64,000 bases of DNA. It comes from Xanthomonas euroxanthea. Its GTDB lineage: Bacteria > Pseudomonadota > Gammaproteobacteria > Xanthomonadales > Xanthomonadaceae. The position numbers and the translations under genes were made by a program. Positions 1-9,543 of this stretch are shown here, piece by piece. The number at the start of each line of letters is the position of its first letter. The stretch's first letter is position 1. A model generated the notes under the pieces. It had not been told where the DNA came from. It saw nothing but the letters and a program-made list of their open reading frames with translations, and searched no databases. Where the stretch lies: positions 310,001-374,000 of the forward strand of contig NZ_UIHB01000006.1 of assembly GCF_900476395.1 (NCBI RefSeq), in the 5' to 3' direction.

Positions 1-742
1 CGATCGAATCCGATGGGCTGGAGGCGAACGCATCCTTGTCCAGACGGGTGAAGTCGGCATCACGCTTGCCGCCTTCCCACGCCTTCTGGCAGGCATCGGC
101 AATGGCTGGCTGGAACTTGCGCAGTTCTTCCAGGTAGCGCGAGGCACGGAACAGGAACATGCCGCTGTTCCAGTAATACTCGCCGCTGGCCAGATACCCC
201 TGCGCGGTGGCCAGGTCGGGCTTTTCGACGAAGCGCTCGACCGCAGTGGCGCCGGTGCCGGCACCGGCCTTGATGTAGCCATAACCGGTTTCAGGCGCGG
301 TCGGCTTGATGCCGAAGGTGACCAGCTTGCCCTGTTCTGCGGCGGCGGCTGCGACGGTGACTGCCGCCTGGAAAGCAGCCTCGTCACGAATGACATGGTC
401 CGAAGGAAGCACCAGCAGCAGCGGATCACCACCGTTACGGGTGGCTTCCAGCGCAGCGACGGCAATTGCCGGGGCAGTATTGCGGCCCTTGGGCTCGAGC
501 AGGATGGCCGACGGCTTCACGCCCAGCTGCTGCAACTGTTCGGCGGCCATGAAGCGATGCTCCTCGTTGGCCACCACGATGGGGGCGTGTGCCGCCACCG
601 GAGCAGAACGCAACCAGGTGGCCTGCAGCATGCTGTGCTCGCCGACCAGCGGCAGGAACTGCTTGGGATAGGATTCGCGCGACAACGGCCAAAGGCGCGT
701 GCCGGAACCGCCGGACAGAATAATCGGAAGGACATCGCTCAT
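1..742 (-). CDS. xanB: Mannose-1-phosphate guanylyltransferase / mannose-6-phosphate isomerase, N-terminal part (cut by window edge)
   Basis: Bifunctional cytoplasmic enzyme that makes GDP-mannose for xanthan and LPS: type II phosphomannose isomerase plus GDP-mannose pyrophosphorylase. Only the first ~247 residues are in the window and no stop is reached. The start ATG is at 742 and the protein opens [19 protein letters not shown], so the nucleotidyl-transferase signature [12 protein letters not shown] lies at residues 11-22, followed by the KQF segment. A second sugar-nucleotide motif, FVEKP, is at 171-175. The C-terminal cupin-type isomerase half lies beyond position 1. xanA follows upstream on the same strand with a 45-bp gap, so the two are probably co-transcribed, xanA first. 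The symbol is given because sequence and neighbour both match the xanAB pair; lone guanylyltransferases would not normally sit beside xanA. Confidence 0.93.
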   Translation of the reverse strand, partial: MSDVLPIILSGGSGTRLWPLSRESYPKQFLPLVGEHSMLQATWLRSAPVAAHAPIVVANEEHRFMAAEQLQQLGVKPSAILLEPKGRNTAPAIAVAALEATRNGGDPLLLVLPSDHVIRDEAAFQAAVTVAAAAAEQGKLVTFGIKPTAPETGYGYIKAGAGTGATAVERFVEKPDLATAQGYLASGEYYWNSGMFLFRASRYLEELRKFQPAIADACQKAWEGGKRDADFTRLDKDAFASSPSDSI

Positions 743-787
743 GAGCGGGGGAAACTCCAATGCGTCAAAGTGGGGGACGATGTTAAA

Positions 788-2134
788 TCAGCCGCGCAGC
801 AGGTTGGAAATTTCCTGCGTACGCGTTTCCAGCAGTGCGGCGTCGCCGCGCGTTTCCACGTTCAGACGCAGCAGCGGCTCGGTATTGGAGCTGCGCAGGT
901 TGAAGCGCCATTGGCCGAAATCGGCACTGATGCCGTCGGTGTAGTCCAGTTCCGGCGACTGGTCGCCGTAGTGCTCCATCACGCGGGCGACCGCCGCCTT
1001 GGCATCGTCCACCTTGAAGTTGATCTCGCCGCTGCAGGGGAATTTCTGCATGCGCGCTTCGACCAGATCCGCCAGCGAACGACCCGACTGCGACACCAGC
1101 TCGGCGATCAACAGCCACGGAATCATGCCGGAGTCGGCATAGGCGAACTCACGGAAATAATGGTGCGCGCTCATCTCGCCGCCATAGACGGCATTTTCGC
1201 TGCGCATCTTTTCCTTGATGAAGGCATGGCCGCTCTTGCACAACACCGGAATACCGCCGGCGTCCTCGACCATCTCGACGGTGTTCCAGGTCAGGCGCGG
1301 GTCGTGCACGACCTTGCCGCCGGGCTGCTTGGCCAGGATCGCCTGCGCCAGCAGGCCGACCAGGTAATAGCCTTCGATGAAGCGGCCGGTGTGATCGAAG
1401 AAGAAGCAGCGATCGAAGTCGCCATCCCAGGCAATACCGAAATCGGCGCCGTGTTCCTTGACCGCCCTGGCCGTGGCGTCGCGGTTTTCCGGCAACAATG
1501 GGTTGGGAATGCCATTGGGGAAGTTGCCATCGGGTTCGTGGAAGACGCGGACGAACTCGAACGGCAGCTGCGGTGCAAGCAGGTCGACGATCAGGCCGGC
1601 GCCGCCGTTGCCGGCGTTGACCACCAACTTGAGCGGCTTGAGCGTGCTGCGGTCCACGTAGCTGAGCAGATGCTCCAGGTAGGCCGTCTTGTCGGTGCGG
1701 CTGTGCTCGCTTGCCGTGGGCTCGCCGGGGGCGGCGGTGTCGGCAGCGACGGTGTCGCGAATCGCGAACAGGCCGGTGTCGGAACTGATCGGCCGCGCCT
1801 GCTCGCGCACCAGCTTCATGCCGTTGTAGTCCATCGGGTTATGGCTGGCCGTGACCATCACGCCGCCGGCCGCCTTGAGGTGATCGGTCTGGAAATAGAC
1901 CTCCTCGGTGCCGCACAGGCCGATGTCGATCACTTCGCGGCCGCTGGCGCGCAGGCCGGCCGAGAGCGCTTCCTGCAGGCCGGGGCTGGCCAGGCGCACG
2001 TCGTGGCCCAGGACCACCGGTCCTTGCTCCAGCTGCGCCGCCAATGCCACGCCGATGCGGCGCGCCAAGTCCTCGTTGAGTTCATCCGGCACGCGGCCGC
2101 GAATGTCGTAGGCCTTGAAGGCGGGTAGCGTCAT
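788..2134 (-). CDS. xanA: Phosphomannomutase / phosphoglucomutase XanA
   Basis: Interconverts mannose-6-P and mannose-1-P, and also glucose-6-P and glucose-1-P, feeding GDP-mannose and UDP-glucose into xanthan and LPS. I chose the ATG at 2134 ([13 protein letters not shown], 448 residues, the usual XanA length) over the one two codons upstream. The phosphoserine loop TASHNP is at residues 95-100 with Ser97 as the phosphorylated residue. The metal-binding loop DGDFD is at 237-241 with Asp237, 239 and 241. A sugar-specificity loop containing GEMSAHHY and a C-terminal phosphate-binding stretch RSSNTEP are also visible. It is followed by xanB on the same strand. Nothing is truncated and all catalytic residues are present. 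Confidence 0.96.
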   Translation of the reverse strand: MTLPAFKAYDIRGRVPDELNEDLARRIGVALAAQLEQGPVVLGHDVRLASPGLQEALSAGLRASGREVIDIGLCGTEEVYFQTDHLKAAGGVMVTASHNPMDYNGMKLVREQARPISSDTGLFAIRDTVAADTAAPGEPTASEHSRTDKTAYLEHLLSYVDRSTLKPLKLVVNAGNGGAGLIVDLLAPQLPFEFVRVFHEPDGNFPNGIPNPLLPENRDATARAVKEHGADFGIAWDGDFDRCFFFDHTGRFIEGYYLVGLLAQAILAKQPGGKVVHDPRLTWNTVEMVEDAGGIPVLCKSGHAFIKEKMRSENAVYGGEMSAHHYFREFAYADSGMIPWLLIAELVSQSGRSLADLVEARMQKFPCSGEINFKVDDAKAAVARVMEHYGDQSPELDYTDGISADFGQWRFNLRSSNTEPLLRLNVETRGDAALLETRTQEISNLLRG

Positions 2135-2269
2135 GGGCAATTCCTGGGGTGGGGGAAATCCCGAGTTTAGCGGCTGCGCCGTGTCTTGGGTGTGGCGGAA
2201 TTGCGATCGGGGACAGGGAACAGTCAGCGGCTAGAATGGCCGCTTCACATCAGCGAGGCGAGGGCGGTG

Positions 2270-3001
2270 ATGAGCAATGGTGGGCGTGGTGCGGCAGGCG
2301 GCAAACGCTATGCCGATGCCGGGGCGGCGCTGGATGGGGTGCTGGCCGATGGCCAGACCCTGGCGGTCGGCGGCTTTGGCTTGTGCGGAATTCCGGAGGC
2401 GCTGATTGCGGCGGTGCGCGAGAGCGGGGTCGGCGGATTGACCGTGATTTCCAACAACGCCGGCGTCGATGGATTCGGGCTGGGTCAATTATTGGCCACC
2501 CGACAGATCCGCAAGATGATTTCGTCCTACGTGGGCGAAAACAAGGAATTCGAGCGGCAGTATCTGGCCGGCGAACTCGAGCTGGAGTTCAACCCGCAAG
2601 GCACGCTGGCCGAGCGTCTGCGCGCGGGCGGTGCGGGAATCCCCGCGTTCTACACCGCAACCGGCTACGGCACCATCGTGGCCCAGGGCAAGGAAACCCG
2701 CGAATTCGACGGCAAACAGTACGTGATGGAAACCGCGCTGCAGGCCGATGTCGCGCTGGTCAAGGCCTGGCGTGCGGACACGGCCGGCAATCTGGTGTTC
2801 CGCAAGACCGCGCGCAACTTCAACCCGGCCTGTGCCATGGCCGGTCGCGTCTGCGTTGCCGAGGTCGAGGAGATCGTCGAAGTGGGCGCGATCGATCCGG
2901 ACCAGGTGCATCTGCCCGGCATCTATGTCGACCGGCTGGTGCTCAACGCCACGCCGGAAAAACGCATCGAACAGCGCACCGTGCGCGAAGGACAGCACTG
3001 A
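2270..3001 (+). CDS. 3-oxoacid CoA-transferase subunit A (LpsI-type)
   Basis: Alpha subunit of a two-subunit CoA transferase (SCOT family I), which moves CoA between succinyl-CoA and an acetoacetate-like acid in the cytoplasm. The protein is 243 residues from ATG 2270, preceded by a purine-rich GAGGCGAGGG. The CoA-binding motif GGFGLCGIP is at residues 34-42 and SNNAG at 61-65. Its stop TGA shares one base with the ATG of the B subunit (TGATG), so the two are translationally coupled. The gene diverges from xanA with a 135-bp gap. In Xanthomonas this pair has been labelled lpsI/lpsJ because of its position beside polysaccharide genes, but the sequence says only CoA transferase; a role in LPS is not supported by the protein itself. 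Confidence 0.9.
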   Translation: MSNGGRGAAGGKRYADAGAALDGVLADGQTLAVGGFGLCGIPEALIAAVRESGVGGLTVISNNAGVDGFGLGQLLATRQIRKMISSYVGENKEFERQYLAGELELEFNPQGTLAERLRAGGAGIPAFYTATGYGTIVAQGKETREFDGKQYVMETALQADVALVKAWRADTAGNLVFRKTARNFNPACAMAGRVCVAEVEEIVEVGAIDPDQVHLPGIYVDRLVLNATPEKRIEQRTVREGQH

Positions 3002-3639
3002 TGGCCTGGACCAGGGACCAGATGGCCGCACGTGCGGCGCGCGAATTGACTGTTGGCGCCTACGTCAACCTGGGCATCGGCCTGCCGACGCTGGTGGCCA
3101 ATCACATTCCCGATGGCATGGACGTCTGGCTGCAATCGGAAAACGGCCTGCTCGGCATCGGCCCGTTTCCCACCGAGGACGAGGTGGATGCGGACCTGAT
3201 CAATGCCGGCAAGCAGACGGTGACTGCGCGTGCCGGTGCCAGTTATTTCGGCAGCCACGACTCGTTTGCGATGATCCGCGGCGGGCACATCGATCTGGCG
3301 ATTCTCGGTGCGATGCAGGTCACCGACCGCGGCGACCTGGCCAACTGGATGGTGCCCGGCAAGATGGTCAAGGGCATGGGTGGCGCAATGGACCTGGTGG
3401 CTGGCGTCAAGCGCGTGGTGGTGCTGATGGAACACGTCGCCAAGGACGGCAGCCACAAGATCCTGCCCGAATGCGATCTGCCATTGACCGGCGTCGGCGT
3501 GGTGGATCGCATCATCACCGACCTGGCGGTATTGGATGTTACCGATGGCGGGCTGGTGCTGGTGGAGGCGGCCGATGGGGTAGAACTGGAGGAGTTGCGC
3601 CAGAAGACCGGCGTGGCACTTCTGACGCCTCAACCGTGA
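3001..3639 (+). CDS. 3-oxoacid CoA-transferase subunit B (LpsJ-type)
   Basis: Beta subunit of the CoA transferase, 212 residues. It carries the catalytic glutamate in the SENG motif (Glu47), which forms the glutamyl-CoA thioester, followed by GLLGIGP. A glycine-rich stretch [10 protein letters not shown] lies near residues 120-129. It starts inside the stop codon of subunit A, so both chains are made from one message. A hairpin just beyond the stop (3645-3672) separates it from the convergent polysaccharide gene. Substrate preference cannot be read from the sequence. Confidence 0.92.
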   Translation: MAWTRDQMAARAARELTVGAYVNLGIGLPTLVANHIPDGMDVWLQSENGLLGIGPFPTEDEVDADLINAGKQTVTARAGASYFGSHDSFAMIRGGHIDLAILGAMQVTDRGDLANWMVPGKMVKGMGGAMDLVAGVKRVVVLMEHVAKDGSHKILPECDLPLTGVGVVDRIITDLAVLDVTDGGLVLVEAADGVELEELRQKTGVALLTPQP

Positions 3640-3644
3640 GGCCA

Positions 3645-3672
3645 GGCCGGATGGCCGTCAGGTCATCCGGCC
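3645..3672. terminator. Hairpin between convergent genes
   Basis: GGCCGGATG at 3645-3653 pairs perfectly with CATCCGGCC at 3664-3672 across a 10-nt loop. It sits in the 23-bp gap between the convergent CoA-transferase B and RgpF-type genes and overlaps the last codons of the latter. No T-tract follows on either strand, so it may be a weak or bidirectional terminator. Confidence 0.45.
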
Positions 3673-6539
3673 CGAACCGATCCGCGTCCGGTGAAACGGT
3701 CGTCGAGTTGCAGATCCGCCAGCCACGGCGCCTGCCAGCGTCCGGAGCCGACGCACTGCAACGGGATCTGGACCGCGGCTCGATCGAAGTCCAGCAGATG
3801 GCTTTCGTCCTGCGCAACCTTGCAAACGTCTGCAATGAACGCCAATGCACCTTCGTGCACCTGTGCGATCGTCGCCCATTGCGCTGGCGACAGCTCCGCA
3901 CTGGCGTAGACCGCAGTCGGAACGTTGGTGGCGTCTGCAAAATAGGAAAACTGCGGCGAAGGAGCGGTGAGAAGTGTCTCCAGAAGCAGGTCATGGCGCA
4001 GGATCGTCGACTGCTCCGGAGCACCTTCGGTACGGCCATCAAAATAGCGGGCGGCGGCCCAGCTCTGGGCAGCGATCTTCGTGGCGCGCCCGTTCAGTGC
4101 AAAATACGCGCCACCCAGCGGCTGCCCGGTCAATCGCGCGAGGTTGGCCTGGATGGTGCCGGAGTACCCTATGTCGGCCACCATGGCGGCACCGTCGCCT
4201 GCGGTCGCCGTCCAGTAACGCAGGTAGGCCGTCCTTTCAGTTTCGGCGAGCGCCAGCAGGTCATTGATCGCTGGGGCAATGAGTTGCAGCAGTTCGGCAT
4301 GCATCTCCGGCAGGTAGACATCGCGTTGCATGACCGGGCGCCCCAGGCGACGTTCCAGAACAGCTGCGGCAGCATCTCCCAGGCGCGCCTGTATCAGGCC
4401 GCTCAGCGTGCCGGTGTAGGTGCTGTCCAGCAGCACTGCAAGATCATCCGGCGCATGCAGCGAGGGTGTTCCGGTTCCCCGCCGAGATGCCAGCAGATAC
4501 TTGCCTTGAAGCTGCTGCAGCGAAGGCGAGGTTTGCCTTACTAGCTGAAAACCCTGCTCCAGCAGGTGGCCTTCTCGGCTCAAAAACAGGATTGTTTCGA
4601 TATTGGCTTGCTTCGCCATGCGGATCAGCCAGGCGAGATAATCGAAGATCAGCGGGCCGATGACCACGTAGCCGAGAGATGCCGGTGAAAGCATCGGCAG
4701 CGGCATCAAGGTTTCCGGGTGCCGGTCGGCAAGATCGGCGAACCGGTTGGCCAATAGGCCAAGCCACAACTGGTCCTGCCACCGCGTTGCGTCACCGGAC
4801 GGTGGTCTGAGCGGGCGCAAGGCGGGGACCACCTCAAACAGCGCGGATGGGCGAAGCACATGCACCGGCGTCAACAGGTTGTGCATCTGTGGACGCTGGA
4901 CATCTGCATGTTCGTTGTCGCCCACATGCAGCCAGTGCGATGTCTCGATGTTTTCGATGCCTGGCAGTTCCTTCCAGGCGCTGTCAGCATCCTTGCGCCA
5001 GCCCGTCTCGCACGACACATACCAGGCAGCTGGCAACGCGCTGACGTCGGCCGGCAGGACCTGCTGCAGCAACGTGCTATCCAGATACATGTCCGAAAGC
5101 GCAACCAGGCGGGTGCCACGTTGTTGCAGGTGCGCCGCCGCTGCGATCACGCCTCGCCGTGGTTGCAGCAATCTGGCCTCCAGCGCCACTTCCAGTGCCT
5201 GCAAGGCACCGATGGGAAGTCCTCCCGCACCGGGCAGGCCAGACAGCGTGGTGTAGATGCTTGATAGATCGATATCGGCGCCACGTTGATGGCGTGCCTT
5301 TGCCTCGGCAAGCTCGCGGAGTTCGAGAAAATTTCCGACCCCGAATCGGTCCGCGACCAGATGGGCAAGATAGGCGCGCGCACCCGCTGGAAACAGGAAC
5401 GGCCTCACTACCAAGGTATCGAAGATATCCAGCGACACCAGCCGAGCTTGAAGAGAGGACAGGGTCAACCGCGTGGCGATCGGTGTTTCGAACGCCGCCT
5501 GCCAGTTGCGTCCACCTTCGCCGCTGAGTGCCAGCGTGCCATCTTGCGGCAATATGCCAATCCGATACTGCTGATGGCGCACAACAGCGACGAAGATGCG
5601 CTCCACTGCGTGGTGCAGGGTGCCATCGATCTGACCGTGTTCTTCCGGAAAATCCTTGAGTTCCAGATCCAGCGCGTACAACGGCCGCAGTGCATCCACC
5701 TTTGCCCAGAACATCGATCCGGCAGGAAAATCGATGTACTCCGAGGGGCTGATGTCGAATCCAAGTCGCTGGGCAAGCGCGCGACACACGCTGAAATTGC
5801 TGAGCCAGGTATGCGCCCACAGCAACACCCGCTCGTAACTCTCGGGATAGAGCATGCCAAGCCGTGGCTCGGCCTGAAACATTCCCAGTTGCCAGGCGAT
5901 GCGCTCCGGGCTCCCCATCAGGGATGACACCAGGTAACGGCGCCATTGGCCTTGCTCGCTGCCTGTATACAGCGACTTTTTCGTGTGCAGATGGCCAACG
6001 ACATCCAATGCCAGGACCTGTTCGCGAAATGTCACCAATAGCGGCGCGATGTCACGGCCACGGTTGGGCACGATGCGGATATCGAGCTTGTCCACCCGCG
6101 GCAACCTTGAAAAACGGTCTCGCACCTGGACGGCGGCGGCTTCATCCATCACCGATACCAGCAGGTCGTAGCCCACCGGCATGTGCTGGAGTGACTGTGC
6201 GAATTCGTCGATCAGGTCGGGATAGAAGACGTGCAGCATCACGCCAGTCTTGAGCCGCAGCTGCGACAGCGGCGCAGGCGCGAGGAAAGGTTCCTGGTCA
6301 GACAGGTGATGGACCGCCGGCTGCGTACGCCCGGCCAGTTGCAGCCGCCCCAGCAGGCCGCGTATGCCCAGGGCGCGGATGACCTTGAAGGCCCGTATTG
6401 CGACCGCGGCTACGCCGGCGAAACCGCCGCCATGGAGCTCTACCGAGCGACGTGCCGCGGCCAGGAGTTTGGAGAGACTGCCGCTCACGCGGTATGCCGA
6501 CAGTTGCTCACAGATTCTGGTAGTTCGGGCCCGAACCAC
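3663..6539 (-). CDS. RgpF-type polysaccharide protein fused to a HAD-like hydrolase
   Basis: Large (up to 958 residues) soluble protein of the rhamnan-synthesis-protein-F family. Residues ~90-330 carry the RgpF region: NRGRDIAP at 159-166 and HLHTKKS at 183-189. A HAD-like domain follows, with motif I DIFDT at 371-375 (Asp371, Asp374), motif II LSDMY around 481-485, a candidate motif III Lys516 and motif IV HVGDNEHAD at 538-546. A C-terminal region of ~350 residues contains LFLSREGHLLEQG and resembles no domain I can name. The start is uncertain: GTG 6539 lies one base after a GGAGG and overlaps the end of the ETF-QO gene by 32 bp; GTG 6488 is the next candidate. Base composition looks lower in GC than its neighbours, as is common for O-antigen genes acquired by transfer (inference). 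A role in O-antigen or other glycan assembly is likely, but the reaction is unknown. Confidence 0.8.
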   Translation of the reverse strand: MVRARTTRICEQLSAYRVSGSLSKLLAAARRSVELHGGGFAGVAAVAIRAFKVIRALGIRGLLGRLQLAGRTQPAVHHLSDQEPFLAPAPLSQLRLKTGVMLHVFYPDLIDEFAQSLQHMPVGYDLLVSVMDEAAAVQVRDRFSRLPRVDKLDIRIVPNRGRDIAPLLVTFREQVLALDVVGHLHTKKSLYTGSEQGQWRRYLVSSLMGSPERIAWQLGMFQAEPRLGMLYPESYERVLLWAHTWLSNFSVCRALAQRLGFDISPSEYIDFPAGSMFWAKVDALRPLYALDLELKDFPEEHGQIDGTLHHAVERIFVAVVRHQQYRIGILPQDGTLALSGEGGRNWQAAFETPIATRLTLSSLQARLVSLDIFDTLVVRPFLFPAGARAYLAHLVADRFGVGNFLELRELAEAKARHQRGADIDLSSIYTTLSGLPGAGGLPIGALQALEVALEARLLQPRRGVIAAAAHLQQRGTRLVALSDMYLDSTLLQQVLPADVSALPAAWYVSCETGWRKDADSAWKELPGIENIETSHWLHVGDNEHADVQRPQMHNLLTPVHVLRPSALFEVVPALRPLRPPSGDATRWQDQLWLGLLANRFADLADRHPETLMPLPMLSPASLGYVVIGPLIFDYLAWLIRMAKQANIETILFLSREGHLLEQGFQLVRQTSPSLQQLQGKYLLASRRGTGTPSLHAPDDLAVLLDSTYTGTLSGLIQARLGDAAAAVLERRLGRPVMQRDVYLPEMHAELLQLIAPAINDLLALAETERTAYLRYWTATAGDGAAMVADIGYSGTIQANLARLTGQPLGGAYFALNGRATKIAAQSWAAARYFDGRTEGAPEQSTILRHDLLLETLLTAPSPQFSYFADATNVPTAVYASAELSPAQWATIAQVHEGALAFIADVCKVAQDESHLLDFDRAAVQIPLQCVGSGRWQAPWLADLQLDDRFTGRGSVRAG

Positions 6540-8157
6540 CCTCCGGCGTGACCCAGGTGATGATCTCGTACGGGTCCTTGATGTCGCAGGTCTTGCAGTG
6601 CACGCAGTTGGCAGCGTTGATCTGCAGGCGCTTGCCGGACGGGCTGCCGGCGTCTGCGACCATTTCGTAGACGTTGGCCGGGCAGAAGCGGGTGCAGGGA
6701 TTGTCGTATTCCTGCACGCAGCGGGTAGCGCACACGTCGGTATCGAGTACCTTCAGATGCACGGGCTGGTCTTCGTCGTGCTCGGTGGCAGCGAAGTACA
6801 CCGCCTGCAGCCGGTCGCGCGGAGCGAGCTCGCGCGTGCCGTAGTGGCGCGCGGGTTGCTCGTACTCGCCGATCTTGTGCAATGCCGACCAGTCGGGCTT
6901 GTTCTTCAGTGTCCATGGTGAGGCGCCCTTGAGCGCAGTTTCCCAGGCGGCGTTGAGCAGGCCGAACCACAGGCCCTTCTTGAAGCCCGGCTTGATGTTG
7001 CGCACCTGCTTGAGCTCGGCCATCGCATCGGAGGCGCGCAACTTGGCGTCGAAGCCTTGTGGCGCCAGCTGCGATTGCACCAGATGTTCGGCGGCCAGCA
7101 TGCCGCTGCGGATTGCCTGGTGGGTGCCCTTGATCTTGGGCACGTTGAGCAGGCCGGCAGTGTCGCCGATCAACAGGGCGCCGGGCATTTCCACCTTCGG
7201 CAGCGACTGCCAGCCGCCGGTGACGATGGCGCGCGCGCCGGCCGAGAGGATGCTGCCGCCTTCCAGCAACGGCTTGATCAGCGCGTGGTTCTTCCATTGC
7301 TGAAAGGCTTCCCATGGCTGGTATTGCGGGTCGCTGTAGTCCAGCCCGCTCACATAACCGAGCGCGATCTGGTTGTTGTCCAGGTGATACAGGAAGCTGC
7401 CGCCGTAGGTGCGGTTGTCGGCCGGCCAGCCCAGCGTATGCACGATCTTGCCGGGGCTGACGCGCCCCTCCGGTACCTGCCACAGTTCCTTGATGCCGAT
7501 CGAGTAGCCCTGCGGGTCGGCGTCGGCGGTGAGGTCGAAGCGCTTGAGCAGGCGCTTGGTCAGGTGCCCGCGTGCGCCTTCGGCCAGCACGGTGACCTTG
7601 GCACGGATGTCGATGCCGGCGGTGTAACCGGGCTTGTGCGATCCATCCTTGGCCACGCCCATGTCGCCGATACGTACGCCGATGACCTGGTCGTTGTCGT
7701 CGTGCAGCGTTTCGGCAGCGGCAAAGCCCGGGTAAATCTCCACGCCCAATGCTTCGGCCTGCGGCGCCAGCCAGGCGCACATTGCGCCCAGGCTGACGAT
7801 GAAGTTGCCGTGGTTGCGCATGCCCGGCGGCACCACCGGGAACTTGCGCGCGCTGTCCTTGCCGAGGAACCAGAACTCGTCGTCGGTGGCGGCCACGCAG
7901 ATCGGCGGCGGGTTGTCGCGCCAGCCCGGCAGCAAGGCATCCAGCGGGCCCGGCTCGATCACCGCGCCGGACAGGATATGCGCACCGATGGTGCTGGATT
8001 TTTCGATCACGCAGACGCTGATGGCCGGATCCAGCTGCTTGAGCCGGATCGCAAAAGCCAGCCCGGCCGGGCCGGCGCCGACGGTGACGACGTCGTACTC
8101 CATCACGTCGCGCTCGACCGTCTCTGGCGCACTTGCGCCGACTCCTGCTTCCGACAT
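6508..8157 (-). CDS. Electron transfer flavoprotein-ubiquinone oxidoreductase
   Basis: Membrane-associated flavoprotein that passes electrons from reduced ETF to ubiquinone during fatty-acid and amino-acid oxidation. ATG 8157 gives 549 residues; upstream in-frame codons add a poor N-terminus. The FAD dinucleotide-binding motif GAGPAG is at residues 27-32. A C-terminal 4Fe-4S ferredoxin-like domain contains RFCPANVYE and CVHCKTCDIKDP (Cys518, 521, 524). The family usually neighbours etfAB, which are not in this window. It ends inside the proposed start of the RgpF-type gene. Confidence 0.95.
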   Translation of the reverse strand: MSEAGVGASAPETVERDVMEYDVVTVGAGPAGLAFAIRLKQLDPAISVCVIEKSSTIGAHILSGAVIEPGPLDALLPGWRDNPPPICVAATDDEFWFLGKDSARKFPVVPPGMRNHGNFIVSLGAMCAWLAPQAEALGVEIYPGFAAAETLHDDNDQVIGVRIGDMGVAKDGSHKPGYTAGIDIRAKVTVLAEGARGHLTKRLLKRFDLTADADPQGYSIGIKELWQVPEGRVSPGKIVHTLGWPADNRTYGGSFLYHLDNNQIALGYVSGLDYSDPQYQPWEAFQQWKNHALIKPLLEGGSILSAGARAIVTGGWQSLPKVEMPGALLIGDTAGLLNVPKIKGTHQAIRSGMLAAEHLVQSQLAPQGFDAKLRASDAMAELKQVRNIKPGFKKGLWFGLLNAAWETALKGASPWTLKNKPDWSALHKIGEYEQPARHYGTRELAPRDRLQAVYFAATEHDEDQPVHLKVLDTDVCATRCVQEYDNPCTRFCPANVYEMVADAGSPSGKRLQINAANCVHCKTCDIKDPYEIITWVTPEGGSGPNYQNL

Positions 8158-8284
8158 TGCTCCGCTCCCGTTGGCTCGATGGCTACCGCGCATTTTCCGG
8201 GATTCGATGTGACGGCGGCAAATCGGATCGATTCATCCGTACCGCCCAGCCTCCACGCAGCCGGAGCGTGCTAGCGTTTGAAAC

Positions 8285-8884
8285 ATGAAGATTCGGGTTG
8301 CATTGCCGCATGCAGAGATCGCCTGGTACCGCGGCTGGTTGCCGCGCGCGCAGGCCGATGCGCTGCTGCAGGTGCTGCTGACGCAGGTGCAGTGGGAGGT
8401 GCATCGCATCCGCATGTTCGGGCGGACGGTGGATTCGCCGCGTCTGAGCAGTTGGATCGGCGATGCGGACGCCAGCTACCGCTACTCGGGCACGCAGTTC
8501 GCGCCGCAGCCGTGGCTGGAGGTATTGCAGCCTCTACGCGCGCGCCTGCAGGCCGAGACCGGGGCGCCATTCAACAGCGTGCTGGCCAACCGTTACCGCA
8601 GCGGCAACGATGCGATGGGCTGGCACAGCGACGACGAGCCGGAGTTGGGCGCGCAGCCGTTGATCGCTTCGCTGAGCCTGGGCGCGACGCGGCGCTTTGC
8701 CTTCAGGCATCGCGACGATGGGGCGTTGAAGCAGGCGCTGGAACTGGGGCACGGCGATTTGCTGCTGATGGGAGGCGATACCCAGCGCCACTACAAGCAT
8801 GCGTTGCCGCGCACCGCAAAACCGGTCGGCGAGCGCATCAATCTGACGTTTCGCCAGATTGCCCCGCGTGGCCCCAAGCGCTAG
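8285..8884 (+). CDS. AlkB-family alpha-ketoglutarate-dependent dioxygenase
   Basis: 199-residue Fe(II)/2-oxoglutarate dioxygenase related to AlkB, which removes methyl or other alkyl lesions from DNA or RNA by oxidation. The iron ligands are visible as WHSDDE (His114, Asp116) and KHALP (His172). The 2-oxoglutarate-binding arginines are in GERINLTFR (Arg184 and Arg190). The nucleotide-lid region includes RYSGTQ and RYRSGNDAMG. It is divergent from ETF-QO. Its stop overlaps the stop of the convergent lipoprotein gene through a shared CTAG. Substrate (DNA, RNA or protein) cannot be decided here. Confidence 0.9.
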   Translation: MKIRVALPHAEIAWYRGWLPRAQADALLQVLLTQVQWEVHRIRMFGRTVDSPRLSSWIGDADASYRYSGTQFAPQPWLEVLQPLRARLQAETGAPFNSVLANRYRSGNDAMGWHSDDEPELGAQPLIASLSLGATRRFAFRHRDDGALKQALELGHGDLLLMGGDTQRHYKHALPRTAKPVGERINLTFRQIAPRGPKR

Positions 8885-9543
8885 TCCGGCTGTCGCGGTG
8901 ACAGCGGACGCGGCAAGCGCTGACTATCCTGCTGGCCATTGAGCAGGGTCCAGCCAACCAGTTCGGTGGTGACCTGCGTCATCGCCTGTTCGAATGCCGC
9001 TGCCACTGCCGCCGTGTCGGTGCCGCTGGACGGGCGTGCCACCAGGAAGGTGCGCGAGGCCACCACGCGCTGGTCGGCGGCGTGCAGCAGCTTGGCATTG
9101 AGTTCGATGGTGGCCGAGGGCAGCGCCTGGCCGGCGTAATCGGACTCGAAGCGGCGCAGGTCGATCGCCAGCTTGTAGTCGGAGCGGATGCCGGTGCCGA
9201 TGCGGGCGACCGCGGCGATCTTGCCGGAGTCCTCGAATGCGCGCACTACGCTGTCTTCGAGCATATCGGTGGCCGGCTGCGCCCAGCCTGCGCCGTGGTA
9301 GACCTGCAATTCGCTCGGGGTCGGGCGCACGTTGATGCGCGGGCTGTCGATGATGCGCGCCGCGCTCGGCTTGGCCACCGCCAGTTGCCAGGTCACCTGC
9401 GGCCAGGACGGATTGGGTGTCACCCGCACGGTCGGCGCGTAGATGGTGGCCGGCTTCTGGTCGCCGCCGGTCAGCAGCGAGCAGCCGCCCAGCGCCAGCA
9501 GGGAGACGCACAACACGGGACGCAACAGGCGCATGGCAGTCAT
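8881..9543 (-). CDS. ABC-type lipid-transport auxiliary lipoprotein (PqiC-like)
   Basis: Outer-membrane-type lipoprotein of 220 residues belonging to the family that accompanies MCE transporters. The N-terminus has a short basic start, a hydrophobic stretch and a lipobox ending LGGC (Cys21 from ATG 9543, Cys18 from the ATG three codons later). ATG 9543 overlaps the TGA of the MCE gene as ATGA, which favours it. It is the last gene of a four-gene operon (permease, ATPase, MCE protein, lipoprotein). It probably receives or docks the periplasmic MCE protein at the outer membrane, by analogy with PqiC. Confidence 0.85.
   Translation of the reverse strand: MTAMRLLRPVLCVSLLALGGCSLLTGGDQKPATIYAPTVRVTPNPSWPQVTWQLAVAKPSAARIIDSPRINVRPTPSELQVYHGAGWAQPATDMLEDSVVRAFEDSGKIAAVARIGTGIRSDYKLAIDLRRFESDYAGQALPSATIELNAKLLHAADQRVVASRTFLVARPSSGTDTAAVAAAFEQAMTQVTTELVGWTLLNGQQDSQRLPRPLSPRQPD

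Noticed and set aside
8881-8884. Overlapping stop codons (CTAG) of AlkB-like and lipoprotein genes
   Set aside because: Curious but expected occasionally between tightly packed convergent genes; no functional meaning is evident.
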